From: Lachnospiraceae bacterium
GTDB taxonomy: Bacteria > Bacillota > Clostridia > Lachnospirales > Lachnospiraceae
DNA: 64,000 nt
Assembly (NCBI GenBank): GCA_021628825.1
Contig: JAJXRY010000002.1
Coordinates: forward strand, 868,001 to 932,000
Direction: 5' to 3'
The notes beneath the pieces were generated by a model. It was given only the letters and a program-made list of their open reading frames with translations, ran no database searches and was not told the DNA's origin. Of this stretch, positions 50,304 to 59,805 are shown piece by piece. The position numbers and the translations under genes are program-made. Position 1 is the first letter of the stretch. Every line of letters starts with the position of its first letter.

Positions 50304-50430
50304 TTTTTGGATATTTCTATCTTATTTGATCTCATTATGTCCAAAATAGAGCGGAAAAACTTGAAACGATTGCTCATAGAGCGGTGTATTTTGGATATAT
50401 TGAGGAATAATTTTATGAATATATCCAAAA
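50304..50430. repeat. Set of alternating inverted repeats with TTTTGGATAT arms
   Basis: TTTTTGGATAT (50304), ATGTCCAAAATA (50337), TATTTTGGATATATT (50387) and AATATATCCAAAA (50418) can pair in more than one way. The last two form a perfect 13-bp stem. TAGAGCGG also occurs twice (near 50347 and 50377). No gene is visible in this gap; the pattern looks like a regulatory or structured RNA region. Confidence 0.55.
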
Positions 50431-50487
50431 CGGTGACAGAGAATCAGGAGATCAGATAATTAATATAAAGAAAATTAAAAAAAGTTA

Positions 50488-50535
50488 TTGACAAAAACCA
50501 AAGAATAGTTATATTGTATTAATCAAGTAATACAA
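50488..50535 (+). promoter_or_regulatory. Promoter with GntR-type operator
   Basis: TTGACA (50488-50493), 16-base spacer, TATATT (50510-50515). TTGTATT (50514-50520) and AATACAA (50529-50535) form an inverted repeat overlapping the -10 box, a likely site for the GntR protein encoded next. Confidence 0.7.
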
Positions 50536-50638
50536 CAATACAAAAGCAGAGACAGTTAAGTTTGTATATTGATCAATAGGAGGGCAGAAGTCTTTCAAAG
50601 AATAGGACTGTACTGGCGAAACAGAAAGGAAGAGGCGT

Positions 50639-50998
50639 ATGGCGTGGAAACTGGATTCAGACAGACCGATTTACGCACAGATTCTGGAAATCATTCAAAT
50701 GCAGATCATTTCCGGAAAGTATCAGCCGGGAGATAAGATCCCGAGTGTCAGGGAACTGGCAGCCGATGCGGGCGTAAATCCGAATACAATGCAGAAGGCG
50801 TTGTCGGAGTTAGAGCGGAGCGGATTGATACTGACACAGAGAACGAGTGGAAGGACGGTGACGGATGATATGGAACTGATTCAGAAGATGCGTGATGAAA
50901 TTGTAAGAGGACAGGTTCAGGAATTCATCAATAAGATGAAGAACATGGGATTTGATAAGGAAGAGGTTTTAAAGATTTTAAAAGAAAGTGAAGCATAA
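50639..50998 (+). CDS. GntR family regulator, YtrA subfamily
   Basis: 119 residues: winged helix (DRPIYAQILEIIQMQIISGKYQPGDKIPSVRELAADAGVNPNTMQKALSELERSGL, of which the helix-turn-helix is VRELAADAGVNPNTMQKALS) and a short dimerisation helix. YtrA-type regulators have no ligand domain and typically repress an adjacent ABC transporter, which is the arrangement here. GGAAGAGG precedes the ATG. Confidence 0.9.
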   Translation: MAWKLDSDRPIYAQILEIIQMQIISGKYQPGDKIPSVRELAADAGVNPNTMQKALSELERSGLILTQRTSGRTVTDDMELIQKMRDEIVRGQVQEFINKMKNMGFDKEEVLKILKESEA

Positions 50999-51063
50999 GA
51001 AAGCCGGAATCCTGGCGAAGGAATAGAATTATGAGGGCTGTTTACACAGCAGGAGGGAGAAAC

Positions 51064-51765
51064 ATGAACGAATTAGTACAGATCTGTGATCTGACCAAGG
51101 TTTATGAACGGAAAAAGGTTGCAGTGAATCATATGAACCTGATGATTCCGTCAGGGCGTATTGTAGGTCTTCTGGGACCGAACGGAAGTGGGAAGACCAC
51201 GTTAATTAAGATGCTAAGCGGGCTGCTTGTACCGAATCAAGGAACGATCCGGATTGATGGTAATGCACCGGGACCACTCACCAAGGCAGTGGTTTCGTAT
51301 CTGCCGGAGAGAACCTATTTCAGGGAAAGCATGAAGGTTTCACAGCTGATTGCTTATTTTCAGGACTTTTATGCGGACTTCCGTCCGGAGAGGGCAATGC
51401 AGATGCTGAATAATCTGCAGATTGATCCGAATGCACCGTTAAAGACGCTTTCCAAGGGTACAAAGGAAAAGGTACAGCTCATTATGGTCATGAGCCGAGA
51501 TGCCAGACTTTATCTGCTGGATGAACCGATTGCAGGTGTGGATCCGGCGGCCCGCGATTATATCTTAAGAACCGTCATCAGCAATTACAATGAACAGGCG
51601 TCTATTATTATTTCCACACATCTGATTACGGATGTAGAGAATGTACTGGATGATGTTGTTTTCATTCGTGACGGCAGGGTCCTTCTCACTGATACGGTAG
51701 AAAATATCCGTGAGGTCAAGGGAAAGTCCGTGGATCAATATTTCAGGGAGGTGTTCGCATGTTAG
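51064..51765 (+). CDS. ABC transporter ATP-binding protein
   Basis: About 233 residues from ATG 51064, with AGGAGG upstream; an in-frame upstream ATG at 51031 is less likely. Walker A GLLGPNGSGKTTLI, signature TLSKGTKEKVQL (a degenerate LSGGQ, common in this class), Walker B YLLDEPIAGVD. It pairs with the following permease and is controlled by the YtrA-type repressor, similar to systems used for drug, lantibiotic or cell-envelope stress responses. The substrate is unknown. Confidence 0.9.
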   Translation: MNELVQICDLTKVYERKKVAVNHMNLMIPSGRIVGLLGPNGSGKTTLIKMLSGLLVPNQGTIRIDGNAPGPLTKAVVSYLPERTYFRESMKVSQLIAYFQDFYADFRPERAMQMLNNLQIDPNAPLKTLSKGTKEKVQLIMVMSRDARLYLLDEPIAGVDPAARDYILRTVISNYNEQASIIISTHLITDVENVLDDVVFIRDGRVLLTDTVENIREVKGKSVDQYFREVFAC

Positions 51766-52593
51766 GAAAATTAATGAAGCAGGAATGGCTGTCCACATGG
51801 AAAATTCCTACCGTTTTAATCGGTGTGGTATTTGTGGCAGCAACAATTTTCGGACTTTTCTGTGCATCCCCTGTCTGGGATCTGATGGACTGGTGGGGTG
51901 CAGATGTGATTTTTAGTGCAACAATTTTACTTTTTTACGGTGCATTGATGTGCTGCGGAGTTGGAACATCGATTTATCTGGCAGTACGATACTACCGGAG
52001 TATGTACAGCAATGAAGGCTATCTGACACATACACTGCCGGTAACCCCGAATCAGCTTTTACTTAGTAAAATGATCAATTTCAGTATCTGGGAATTGCTG
52101 TCAGTTATCTGTATTGTGTTTAACATCATGCTTTTTGCAGCATTTATTGTCTTGAGAGAGGTTGGTTACCGGAGTCTGTTTGAGAGCTTTCAGGAAGTGC
52201 TCATGGAGATGCAGGACATTTTAAATTCGGAATATGCAACCGGCTGGGAGCTTTTTATGGTACTTACGATTATCCTGATCCTGGTCGGTACAGTATCCAA
52301 GTCTCTTCTTTATATGGGATCGGTGAATATCGGACAGCTCTGGGCACGCCACCGCGTTGCGGGAGCAATTCTGGTATATGTGGGAGTTACCGGTGCAGTG
52401 CAGATTGTAACACAGGCAGCCATGATTATCTTTATGACCAGTGCAGAGCGGATTGGATTGCTGCAAGACGATTATTTTTTCAGCTTCTTAAACCAGGTTA
52501 TGGCGGTATCACTTCTCATGCAGATTGTGATCGGGGCTGTGATGTATGTGGTCAGCCTGCTGATCCTTAAGAAGAAAAGTAAACCTGGAATAA
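51759..52593 (+). CDS. ABC transporter permease (frameshift near the C-terminus)
   Basis: About 277 residues with six hydrophobic segments (VLIGVVFVAATIFGLFC, ATILLFYGALMCCGVG and others). Its start overlaps the ATPase end by seven bases. Shortening A4 52575-52578 by one gives KKKVNLE and a stop at 52591-52593, just before the terminator; as written the frame would run into the hairpin. ABC-2-like membrane subunit of the GntR-linked transporter. Confidence 0.85.
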
Positions 52594-52607
52594 GCCAGAT
52601 GAATTGC

Positions 52608-52655
52608 AAGAGACTACACTTTGTGTTATGATACGCTTAGTGTGGTCTCTTTTTT
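52608..52655 (+). terminator. Rho-independent terminator after the GntR operon
   Basis: AAGAGACTACACT pairs with AGTGTGGTCTCTT with one wobble, followed by T6. Confidence 0.88.
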
Positions 52656-52731
52656 GAATCCTTGTAAAGCAACGGCTCATGGGACGGAAAAGGGAATCTG
52701 ATACGGCCACAGGATAAAAATGAGGAGTACG

Positions 52732-53745
52732 ATGGAGACAATAATTGAAATTAAGAATGTGACGAAGACATTCTCCGGTAAGGATCAGAATGTCGAGGCA
52801 TTGAAGGGAATTAATCTGGAAATTCATAAGGGAGAGATTTACGGAATTATCGGTATGAGTGGCGCCGGTAAGTCCACGCTGGTCCGCTGTTTGAATTTCC
52901 TTGAGCGGCCGACAACCGGTACGGTTGTTGTGGAGGGCAAGGATCTTGCAACCCTGAAGGATAAAGAGCTGCGTCAGACGCGTACGCAGATTGCCATGAT
53001 CTTCCAGCATTTTAACCTTCTGATGCAGAGAACGGTCATTGATAATATCTGCTTCCCGCTTGAAATCGTCGGAGTAGATAAGAAGAAAGCGAAGGAGCGT
53101 GCCAGAGAGCTGCTGCAGATTGTCGATCTTTCCGAGAAGGAAAACGCTTATCCGGCACAGTTATCCGGCGGACAGAAGCAGCGTGTGGCGATTGCAAGAG
53201 CACTGGCCACCAATCCGAAGATCCTTCTTTGTGATGAGGCAACGAGTGCACTGGATCCGACCACCACGAAGTCGATACTTGCTTTGTTAAAAGAGATCAA
53301 TCAGAAATATGGCATTACCATTGTAATTATCACACATGAGATGGCGGTTGTGCAGGAGATTGGAACGCATGTGGCGATTATCGACCATGGAGAGCTTGCA
53401 GAATCCGGTACGGTAGAAGAGGTTTTTGCTCACCCGAAGAGCAAGGCAGCCAGAAAACTGGTTCTGATGGATGAAGATAATCACTATGACGAGATGAAAG
53501 GACAGCATTGCATCCGTATCGTATTTAAGAGCAATTCTTCCTTTGAACCGGTCATTGCCAATATGGTATTAGCGCACCGGATGCCGGTGAATATCTTACA
53601 GGCGGACACCAAGGACATTAACGGTGTGGCGCATGGACAGATGATACTGCAGCTTCCGGAAGATGCAGTGACAGCACAGAAGATGATCCAGTATTTGAAG
53701 GATCGAAATTTAGAAGTAGAGGAGCTTGATCATTATGTTGGATAG
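52732..53745 (+). CDS. metN: Methionine ABC transporter ATP-binding protein
   Basis: About 337 residues. Walker A MSGAGKSTLV, signature LSGGQKQRVAIAR, Walker B LLCDEATSALD. The C-terminal NIL regulatory domain (HCIRIVFKSNSS ... ILQLPEDA) is specific to MetN and senses methionine. ATG 52732 is used because GAGGAG lies just upstream. There is no SAM or T-box riboswitch in the short gap before it. The 3' end overlaps metI. Confidence 0.92.
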   Translation: METIIEIKNVTKTFSGKDQNVEALKGINLEIHKGEIYGIIGMSGAGKSTLVRCLNFLERPTTGTVVVEGKDLATLKDKELRQTRTQIAMIFQHFNLLMQRTVIDNICFPLEIVGVDKKKAKERARELLQIVDLSEKENAYPAQLSGGQKQRVAIARALATNPKILLCDEATSALDPTTTKSILALLKEINQKYGITIVIITHEMAVVQEIGTHVAIIDHGELAESGTVEEVFAHPKSKAARKLVLMDEDNHYDEMKGQHCIRIVFKSNSSFEPVIANMVLAHRMPVNILQADTKDINGVAHGQMILQLPEDAVTAQKMIQYLKDRNLEVEELDHYVG

Positions 53746-54400
53746 TCAGACACTTGCCATGATGGCAGAAGGTACCGGGGCAACCCTGTATATGACATTG
53801 ATGTCAACTTTGTTTGGATATATTTTAGGACTTCCTATGGGAATTATCTTAGTCGTAACGGCACCGAAGGGACTTCGCCCGAATCAGGTGATTTACCGGA
53901 TTCTGGATGTGATCGTGAATATCACAAGAAGTATTCCGTTCCTGATTTTAATGATTCTGATTATGCCGTTTACCCGTATTCTGGTAGGTAAAACCTACGG
54001 AACCACAGCGACCATTGTACCGCTTGCCCTTGCAGCAGCACCGTTTATTGCGCGTATGGTGGAATCTTCCCTTCTGGAAGTGGATCACGGAGTGATTGAA
54101 GCGGCACAGAGTATGGGTGCAAACCTGTGGACCATTATCTGGAAGGTACTGCTTGCAGAGGCAAGAACCTCCCTGATTGTCGGAGCTACGATTGCACTTG
54201 GAACGATTTTAGGGTATTCCGCAATGGCAGGAACCATCGGTGGTGGCGGTCTTGGTGATATTGCGATGCGTTACGGATATTACCGTTATCAGGCAGATAT
54301 TATGATTATTGCGGTAGTACTGCTTGTCTTACTGGTACAGATTTTACAGGTGATCGGAACGATTCTGTCAAAGAAGCTGGATCGCAGAAATACCAGATAG
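53735..54400 (+). CDS. metI: Methionine ABC transporter permease
   Basis: 221 residues, five membrane helices, with the coupling motif GVIEAAQSMGANLWTIIWKVLLAEA. ATG 53735 overlaps metN by 11 bases. The MetQ binding protein is not encoded nearby, so it must lie elsewhere. Confidence 0.92.
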   Translation: MLDSQTLAMMAEGTGATLYMTLMSTLFGYILGLPMGIILVVTAPKGLRPNQVIYRILDVIVNITRSIPFLILMILIMPFTRILVGKTYGTTATIVPLALAAAPFIARMVESSLLEVDHGVIEAAQSMGANLWTIIWKVLLAEARTSLIVGATIALGTILGYSAMAGTIGGGGLGDIAMRYGYYRYQADIMIIAVVLLVLLVQILQVIGTILSKKLDRRNTR

Positions 54401-54425
54401 GACACGGAACAGAGGCAGTCAGTTT

Positions 54426-54629
54426 ATGAATAAAACAAAGAACAAACAGCGTCCACAAGGAAATTGTGAGCAGTGTAACAACTATGTGTACGACGAGGAT
54501 TATGAATGCTATACCTGCGAAATGGATCTGGACGAGGACGAGATGGCAAGATTCTTAGCAGATGAGTACCGGGATTGTCCGTATTATGTCCCAGGAGACG
54601 AATATCTGGTAGTCAGAAAGCAGATGTAG
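54426..54629 (+). CDS. DUF6472 family small cysteine-rich protein
   Basis: 67 residues with CEQCNNY, CYTCEMDLDED and YRDCPYY, giving five cysteines suited to zinc binding. The family is widespread in Lachnospiraceae and uncharacterised. It lies 26 bases after metI and 10 before the LacI gene, so it may be cotranscribed with metNI. Acidic, no membrane segment. Confidence 0.75.
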   Translation: MNKTKNKQRPQGNCEQCNNYVYDEDYECYTCEMDLDEDEMARFLADEYRDCPYYVPGDEYLVVRKQM

Positions 54630-54638
54630 GAGAACACG

Positions 54639-55728
54639 TTGGATACAGAGGTAAAAATCGAAAGTAAATCCGGAGGGAACAGCGACCAGAGAATGACGCT
54701 TGAGGAAATTTCTGAGATCATCGGGATTTCCAGAACGACGATCTATAAGGTCATCCGGAATAAAGGAGTAGTCAGTGATAAAACGAGGGAAAAGGTGGAA
54801 CAGGCCCTTGAAAAGTATCACTATGTAGAGAATAAAAATGCCAGAAACCTTGCGATGAACCGGCAGTATACGATTGGTTATGTAGGCTTCCGTTCTAAGA
54901 GTTCAGCGTATTTTTCACCGGAGGTGCGCAAAGGTCTTGACCGCGCGATCCGGGAATTCGGAGATGACGGATTGAATATCCTGATTTCGGAATTCGATGT
55001 GCACAACCCGATGCAGCAGATGGCAGCGGTGGATCAGATGCTGAAGGAGGGCGTGCGCAGCTTTGTGCTTGCCTTTTCGGATACGGAAGTGATTCAGCAG
55101 ATTCTGGAAAAGCTTAAGAAGATGAAGTGCCTGGTTGTGCTTTTGAGCCGGGATCTTCAAGGGAACACAGGGAATCACTATGTCGGCGTGGATTATTACC
55201 AGAGTGGCGTGCTGGCGGCAGAGCTTCTTGGTAAGATGCTTCCGCAGGGAGGCAGTATTTTCGTTCCGGTGACGGAGGAATATCTGACGAACCGCGATAT
55301 TCAGAACCGTCTCAATGCATTTCTCACGAAAAATACAGGAGTTTCCCTCCTGTGAAATTCTTCCGGTGGTGCATGGACTCACCGAGGAAGAGGAGATCCG
55401 GCGGGAAGTGAAAGAGGCGATTGCAGAGAATCCGGATCTTGTCGGAATTTTTGACCTGACCTACCGCCTGGATGTGGTGGCAGATGTGCTTAAGGAAGAA
55501 GGCAGAGAGGATTTACGGCTTACGGGATTTGACCTTTATCCGGAGATTATGGAGGATGTACAGGATTCTCTGATCGATGCCGTGGTTTATCAGGATCTGA
55601 ACAAGCAGGCCTATGAAGGAATGAAACTTTTATTCGAGGAAATGTGCTATGGAAAGCGGCTTTCCGAGAAGAAGCACTACTCCAAACTGGAAGTGGTGAT
55701 GAGCAGTAATCTGTCCTACTTCCGATAG
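54639..55728 (+). CDS. LacI family transcriptional regulator (one frameshift)
   Basis: About 362 residues. TTG start with AGGAG upstream. The N-terminal DNA-binding helix-turn-helix is MTLEEISEIIGISRTTIYKVI, followed by the hinge and a periplasmic-binding-protein-like sensor domain. A5 55329-55333 should be 4, giving LTKIQEFPSCEILPVVHGL. It faces the sugar kinase operon downstream, where a palindromic operator AACACGTGTT is found. The ligand is probably the pentose or deoxysugar handled by that operon. Confidence 0.9.
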
Positions 55729-55792
55729 AAATTTTCGGCAATTTGCATCAAAAGAATGCTGTATTTTTGGATGCATTTTCGCGTGGTATTTA

Positions 55793-55846
55793 TTGACAGG
55801 GAAATGGGAAGATGATACGATTAAATCAGAATATTTAACACGTGTT
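55793..55846 (+). promoter_or_regulatory. Promoter and LacI-type operator for the sugar kinase operon
   Basis: TTGACA (55793-55798), 17-base spacer, TACGAT (55816-55821). The perfect palindrome AACACGTGTT is at 55837-55846, just downstream of the expected start of transcription, a position suited to repression. Confidence 0.7.
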
Positions 55847-55911
55847 TAACATGAACACAGGATTCGTAAAGAGTCTTAAAATGATAACGATTCAGAACAA
55901 TAAGGAGGGTT

Positions 55912-57390
55912 ATGATGTTATACATAGGGGTAGATTTAGGAACCAGTGCCGTGAAGCTTCTTCTGATGGATGGAGAAGGTAAGATTCACAAAATCGTATC
56001 CAAAGAATATCCGCTGTATTTCCCGCATCCGGGCTGGTCAGAACAGAAGCCTGAGGACTGGTATGAGCAGACCATGGCAGGCATTAAGGAACTGATTGCG
56101 GAAGCCGATAAGAGCCAGATTGCCGGAATCAGCTTTGGGGGACAGATGCATGGACTTGTCATTCTGGATGATCAGGATCAGGTGATCCGTCCCGCAATTT
56201 TATGGAACGATGGCAGAACCTACGAAGAATGTGATTATCTGAATAATGTCATCGGAAAGGACAAGCTTTCCGAATATACCGCGAATATTTCCTTTACCGG
56301 CTTTACTGCACCGAAGATTCTGTGGGTAAAGAACAAGGAGCCGGAGAACTTCAAAAAGATTAAGAAGATCATGCTCCCGAAGGACTATATCGCATATAAG
56401 CTGACCGGAGTACACTGCACGGATGTATCCGATGCTTCCGGTATGCTTCTTCTGGATGTGAAGAACCGTAAGTGGTCTAAGGAAATGTGTGAGATCTGTG
56501 GTATTTCTGAAGAAATGCTTCCGAAGCTTTATGAAAGCTATGAATGCGTTGGCTGTGTTACGGAAGAAGTTGCGAAGGAGCTTGGAATTCCTGCGACGGT
56601 TAAAGTGGCAGCAGGCGCCGGTGACAATGCGGCAGCGGCAGTCGGAACAGGAACCGTTGGAGACGGAATGTGTAACATTTCCCTCGGAACCAGTGGAACG
56701 ATCTTTATTTCCTCTGATAAGTTTGGCGTGGATAAGCACAATGCCCTTCATGCTTTTGCACATGCAGACGGTCATTATCATCTGATGGGATGTATGCTGA
56801 GCGCTGCCTCCTGTAACAAGTGGTGGATGGAAGAAATTATCGGAACGAAGGAATATGCGAAGGAGCAGGAGCCGATCACGGATGACAAGCTTGGTGAGAA
56901 CCATGTTTATTTCCTGCCTTATCTGATGGGAGAGCGTTCTCCTCATAACAACCCGAATGCAAGAGGTACGTTTATCGGACTTACCATGGACAGCACCCGT
57001 GCCGATATGACACAGGCCGTTCTGGAAGGGGTAGCCTTTGCGCTCCGTGATTCTTTCGAGGTTGCGAAGTCTCTTGGAATCAGGATTGAACGTACCAAGA
57101 TCTGCGGTGGTGGAGCGAAGAGCCCTCTCTGGAAAAAGATGATTGCGAACATCCTGAATTTAAAGGTGGATGTGATCGAGAGCGAAGAAGGTCCCGCCCT
57201 TGGCGGTGCAATGCTGGCAGCTGTTGCCTGTGGTGAATTTGAAAGCGTGGAAGCAGCAGCCGCAAAGATTGTGAAGATCATTGATACCGTAGAGCCGGAT
57301 GAGAAGCTTGTAGCAAAGTACGAAGAGCGTTATCAGCAGTTCAAGGAGATTTATCCTGCCTGCAAGCCGATTTTTGAAATTATTAAGTAA
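55912..57390 (+). CDS. xylB: FGGY-family carbohydrate kinase, probably xylulokinase
   Basis: Intact 492-residue kinase. N-terminal GVDLGTSAVKLLLMDGEG, SFGGQMHGLVILD and WNDGRTYEECDYLN are typical of xylulokinase; the catalytic Asp is in AAGAGDNAAAAVGTG. AAGGAGG lies before the ATG (55912 or 55915). It starts an operon with DUF4867 and the isomerase-like gene. The paired enzyme is not XylA, so the true substrate could be L-ribulose or L-fuculose rather than D-xylulose. Confidence 0.88.
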   Translation: MMLYIGVDLGTSAVKLLLMDGEGKIHKIVSKEYPLYFPHPGWSEQKPEDWYEQTMAGIKELIAEADKSQIAGISFGGQMHGLVILDDQDQVIRPAILWNDGRTYEECDYLNNVIGKDKLSEYTANISFTGFTAPKILWVKNKEPENFKKIKKIMLPKDYIAYKLTGVHCTDVSDASGMLLLDVKNRKWSKEMCEICGISEEMLPKLYESYECVGCVTEEVAKELGIPATVKVAAGAGDNAAAAVGTGTVGDGMCNISLGTSGTIFISSDKFGVDKHNALHAFAHADGHYHLMGCMLSAASCNKWWMEEIIGTKEYAKEQEPITDDKLGENHVYFLPYLMGERSPHNNPNARGTFIGLTMDSTRADMTQAVLEGVAFALRDSFEVAKSLGIRIERTKICGGGAKSPLWKKMIANILNLKVDVIESEEGPALGGAMLAAVACGEFESVEAAAAKIVKIIDTVEPDEKLVAKYEERYQQFKEIYPACKPIFEIIK

Positions 57391-57449
57391 GAACAGAAGT
57401 GATCTTAAAATATTGAGGTTTAGAGAATTTTTATCAGGAGGAAAAGAAG

Positions 57450-58070
57450 ATGCAGATTTATCAGGTTACCGATGAACGTTTTTAAGAAATATGGCAAAGT
57501 GATCTCCAATGTGGATTTCACAGAGCTTGTGAAAGCATTGGAAGAAAAAGACTCCGTTACCGGAAGGTGTAGAGTATGTTCCGGGTTGTGAAGCACTGGA
57601 AGCACTTCCTGTCATGCAGGAATTATCCACGAAGACCTATGGGGAAATGCCGATTCAGATCGGTTACTGCAATGGTCACAATCATATGCTGAATGCACTG
57701 GAATATCATCGTGATTCCGAGATCAATGTAGCAGCAACCGATGCGATTTTTAATGCTTGGTTTAGAAGCAGATATTACATCCGACTTCACCTATGACACT
57801 TCCAAGGTAGAGGCATTCCTTGTACCGAAGGGAACCGGCGTGGAAGTGTTTGCAACCACACTGCATTATGCACCGTGCGGCGTAGATGGCAATGGCTTTA
57901 AGGTAGCGATTGTACTTCCGAAGGGAACCAATTATGATCTGAAGTCCAAGCATGCCGATGGAGAAGACGGCCATTTAACCGCAGTAAATAAGTGGCTTCT
58001 CGGACATCCCGAAGGCGGACTCCCAGAAGGAAGCCCGATGGGACTTGTTGGAGAGAACTTATCCTTATAA
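57450..58070 (+). CDS. DUF4867 family protein (three frameshifts)
   Basis: About 205 residues: MQIYQVTDERFKKYGKVISNVDF, LPEGVEYVPGCEALE, QIGYCNGHNHMLNALEYHRDSE and LVPKGTGVEVFATTLHYAPC. It has a cupin-like beta pattern with conserved His and Glu. Repairs are T5 57479-57483 to 4, A5 57545-57549 to 4, AA 57752-57753 to A. The gene is often found between sugar kinase and isomerase genes in related clostridia. A mutarotase- or epimerase-like role is a guess. GGAGG precedes the ATG. Confidence 0.78.
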
Positions 58071-58139
58071 CTCTTTATAGAAATGTTTTTATAAAAAGAA
58101 TAAATATGATTTTTATTAAGAAAAATGGAGGAAAGAAAC

Positions 58140-59615
58140 ATGAACAATTTACCAGTAGTAAAGCTTGGTATCGTGGCAGTCAGCCGTGACTGTTTCCCGA
58201 TCGAATTATCCCAGAAGAGACGTGCGGCAATCAAGGCGGCATACAAGGGCGACTTATATGAGTGCCCGGTAACTGATGAAAACGAACAGGAAATGCTGAA
58301 GGCAGTTGAGGACGTGAAGAAGGCAGAGTGTAATGCACTCGTTGTATTCTTAGGAAACTTCGGACCGGAAACACCGGAAACCCTGATTGCAAAGAACTTT
58401 GACGGCCCCTGCATGTTCGTGGCAGCAGCAGAAGGTGACGGCGATATGATCAACGGAAGAGGCGATGCATACTGTGGTATGCTGAACTGCTCTTACAACC
58501 TTGGTATGCGTCATCTTAAGGGATATATTCCGGAGTATCCGGTTGGAACCGCAGATGACATTGCAAAGATGATCGGTGATTTCGTACCGGTTGCACGTGC
58601 CATCATCGGTGTTAAGAACCTTAAGATTATTACCTTTGGTCCCCGTCCGCAGGATTTCTTCGCATGTAATGCACCGATCAAGGGCTTATATGAACTTGGC
58701 GTAGAGATCGAAGAGAATTCCGAGCTTGACCTTCTTGTTTCTTTCAAGGAGCATGAGAACGATCCTCGTATTCCGGAAGTATGTGCAGACATGGCTAAGG
58801 AAATGGGCGAAGGCTGCTATTACGAAGACCTCAACGCAAAGATGGCTCAGTTTGAGCTTACCTTACTTGACTGGGCAGAGAACCACAAGGGAGCAAGAAA
58901 GTATGTTGCATTTGCTGACAAGTGCTGGCCTGCATTCCCTTCACAGTTTGGCTTTGAGCCCTGCTATGTAAACAGCCGTTTAGCTTCCCATGGTATTCCG
59001 GTATCCTGTGAAGTAGATATTTACGGAGCATTAAGCGAGTACATCGGACTTTGCGTATCCGAAGATGCAGTTACCCTGCTTGATATCAACAACTCCGTAC
59101 CGAAGTACATTTACGATGAAGACATCGTTGGCAAATACAACTATGCATTAACCGATACCTTTATGGGATTCCATTGTGGAAATACACCGGAATGCAAGAT
59201 GTGCTCCACCAGAGCCGTAAAATATCAGCTCATCCAACACAGACTTCTTGAGCCCGCCGGTTCTGAACCGGACTTCACAAGAGGTACTCTGGAAGGTGAT
59301 ATTGCAGCTTCCGATATTACATTCTATCGTCTGCAGTGCAATTCCGATGGAGAACTGGTTTCCTACATCGCAGAAGGTGAAATCCTGGATGTACCGACCA
59401 GATCCTTCGGTGGTATTGGTATCTTCGCTATTCCTGAAATGGGACGCTTCTACCGTCATGTACTTGTAGAGGGCAGATTCCCTCATCATGGAGCTGTAGC
59501 ATTCGGACATTACGGAAAGTTAATGTATGAAGTATTCAAGTTCTTAGGCGTTAAGAGCATCGGATTCAACCAGCCGAAGGGAATGCTTTACAAGTCCGAG
59601 AATCCGTTTGCATAA
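58140..59615 (+). CDS. L-fucose/L-arabinose isomerase-like protein
   Basis: 491 residues, intact, from ATG 58140 with GGAGG upstream. FucI/AraA-type fold with conserved VVFLGNFGPETPETL, CWPAFPSQFGFEPC, HCGNTPECKMC and HHGAVAFGHYG, metal ligands probably Glu in FEPC and His in FHCGN and HHG. It may convert L-fucose, L-arabinose, D-arabinose or a related aldose to a ketose for the neighbouring kinase. The exact sugar is unknown. Confidence 0.82.
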   Translation: MNNLPVVKLGIVAVSRDCFPIELSQKRRAAIKAAYKGDLYECPVTDENEQEMLKAVEDVKKAECNALVVFLGNFGPETPETLIAKNFDGPCMFVAAAEGDGDMINGRGDAYCGMLNCSYNLGMRHLKGYIPEYPVGTADDIAKMIGDFVPVARAIIGVKNLKIITFGPRPQDFFACNAPIKGLYELGVEIEENSELDLLVSFKEHENDPRIPEVCADMAKEMGEGCYYEDLNAKMAQFELTLLDWAENHKGARKYVAFADKCWPAFPSQFGFEPCYVNSRLASHGIPVSCEVDIYGALSEYIGLCVSEDAVTLLDINNSVPKYIYDEDIVGKYNYALTDTFMGFHCGNTPECKMCSTRAVKYQLIQHRLLEPAGSEPDFTRGTLEGDIAASDITFYRLQCNSDGELVSYIAEGEILDVPTRSFGGIGIFAIPEMGRFYRHVLVEGRFPHHGAVAFGHYGKLMYEVFKFLGVKSIGFNQPKGMLYKSENPFA

Positions 59616-59645
59616 TGGAACGGTTTCAGTTGCCATGCATATGAG

Positions 59646-59669
59646 AAAATGATCCAGTGGATCATTTTT
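59646..59669 (+). terminator. Rho-independent terminator after the isomerase gene
   Basis: AAAATGATCC-AGT-GGATCATTTT, a perfect 10-bp stem followed by T. Confidence 0.85.
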
Positions 59670-59727
59670 GAGTAAAAGAATCGTAGATTTGTACAGTTAT
59701 CAGATGAAAATTTACTAGAAATCAGGC

Positions 59728-59768
59728 AAAGCGTGAGTATACTACAATATAGTATATTCACGCTTTTT
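59728..59768 (+). terminator. Second terminator before the MATE gene
   Basis: AAAGCGTGAGTATACTA pairs with TATAGTATATTCACGCTTT with one bulge, with a T5 tail. It gives a double stop ahead of the MATE gene. Confidence 0.85.
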
Positions 59769-59805
59769 GTGTAGAGCACTTGTAGTAAGAATAAAGGAGC
59801 AAGAT

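Noticed and set aside
52656..52731. SAM riboswitch or T-box before metN
   Set aside because: The gap is only 76 bases long and shows no such motifs.
56200..56946. 248-codon minus-strand frame opposite the FGGY kinase
   Set aside because: Shadow of a highly conserved gene, no ribosome site.
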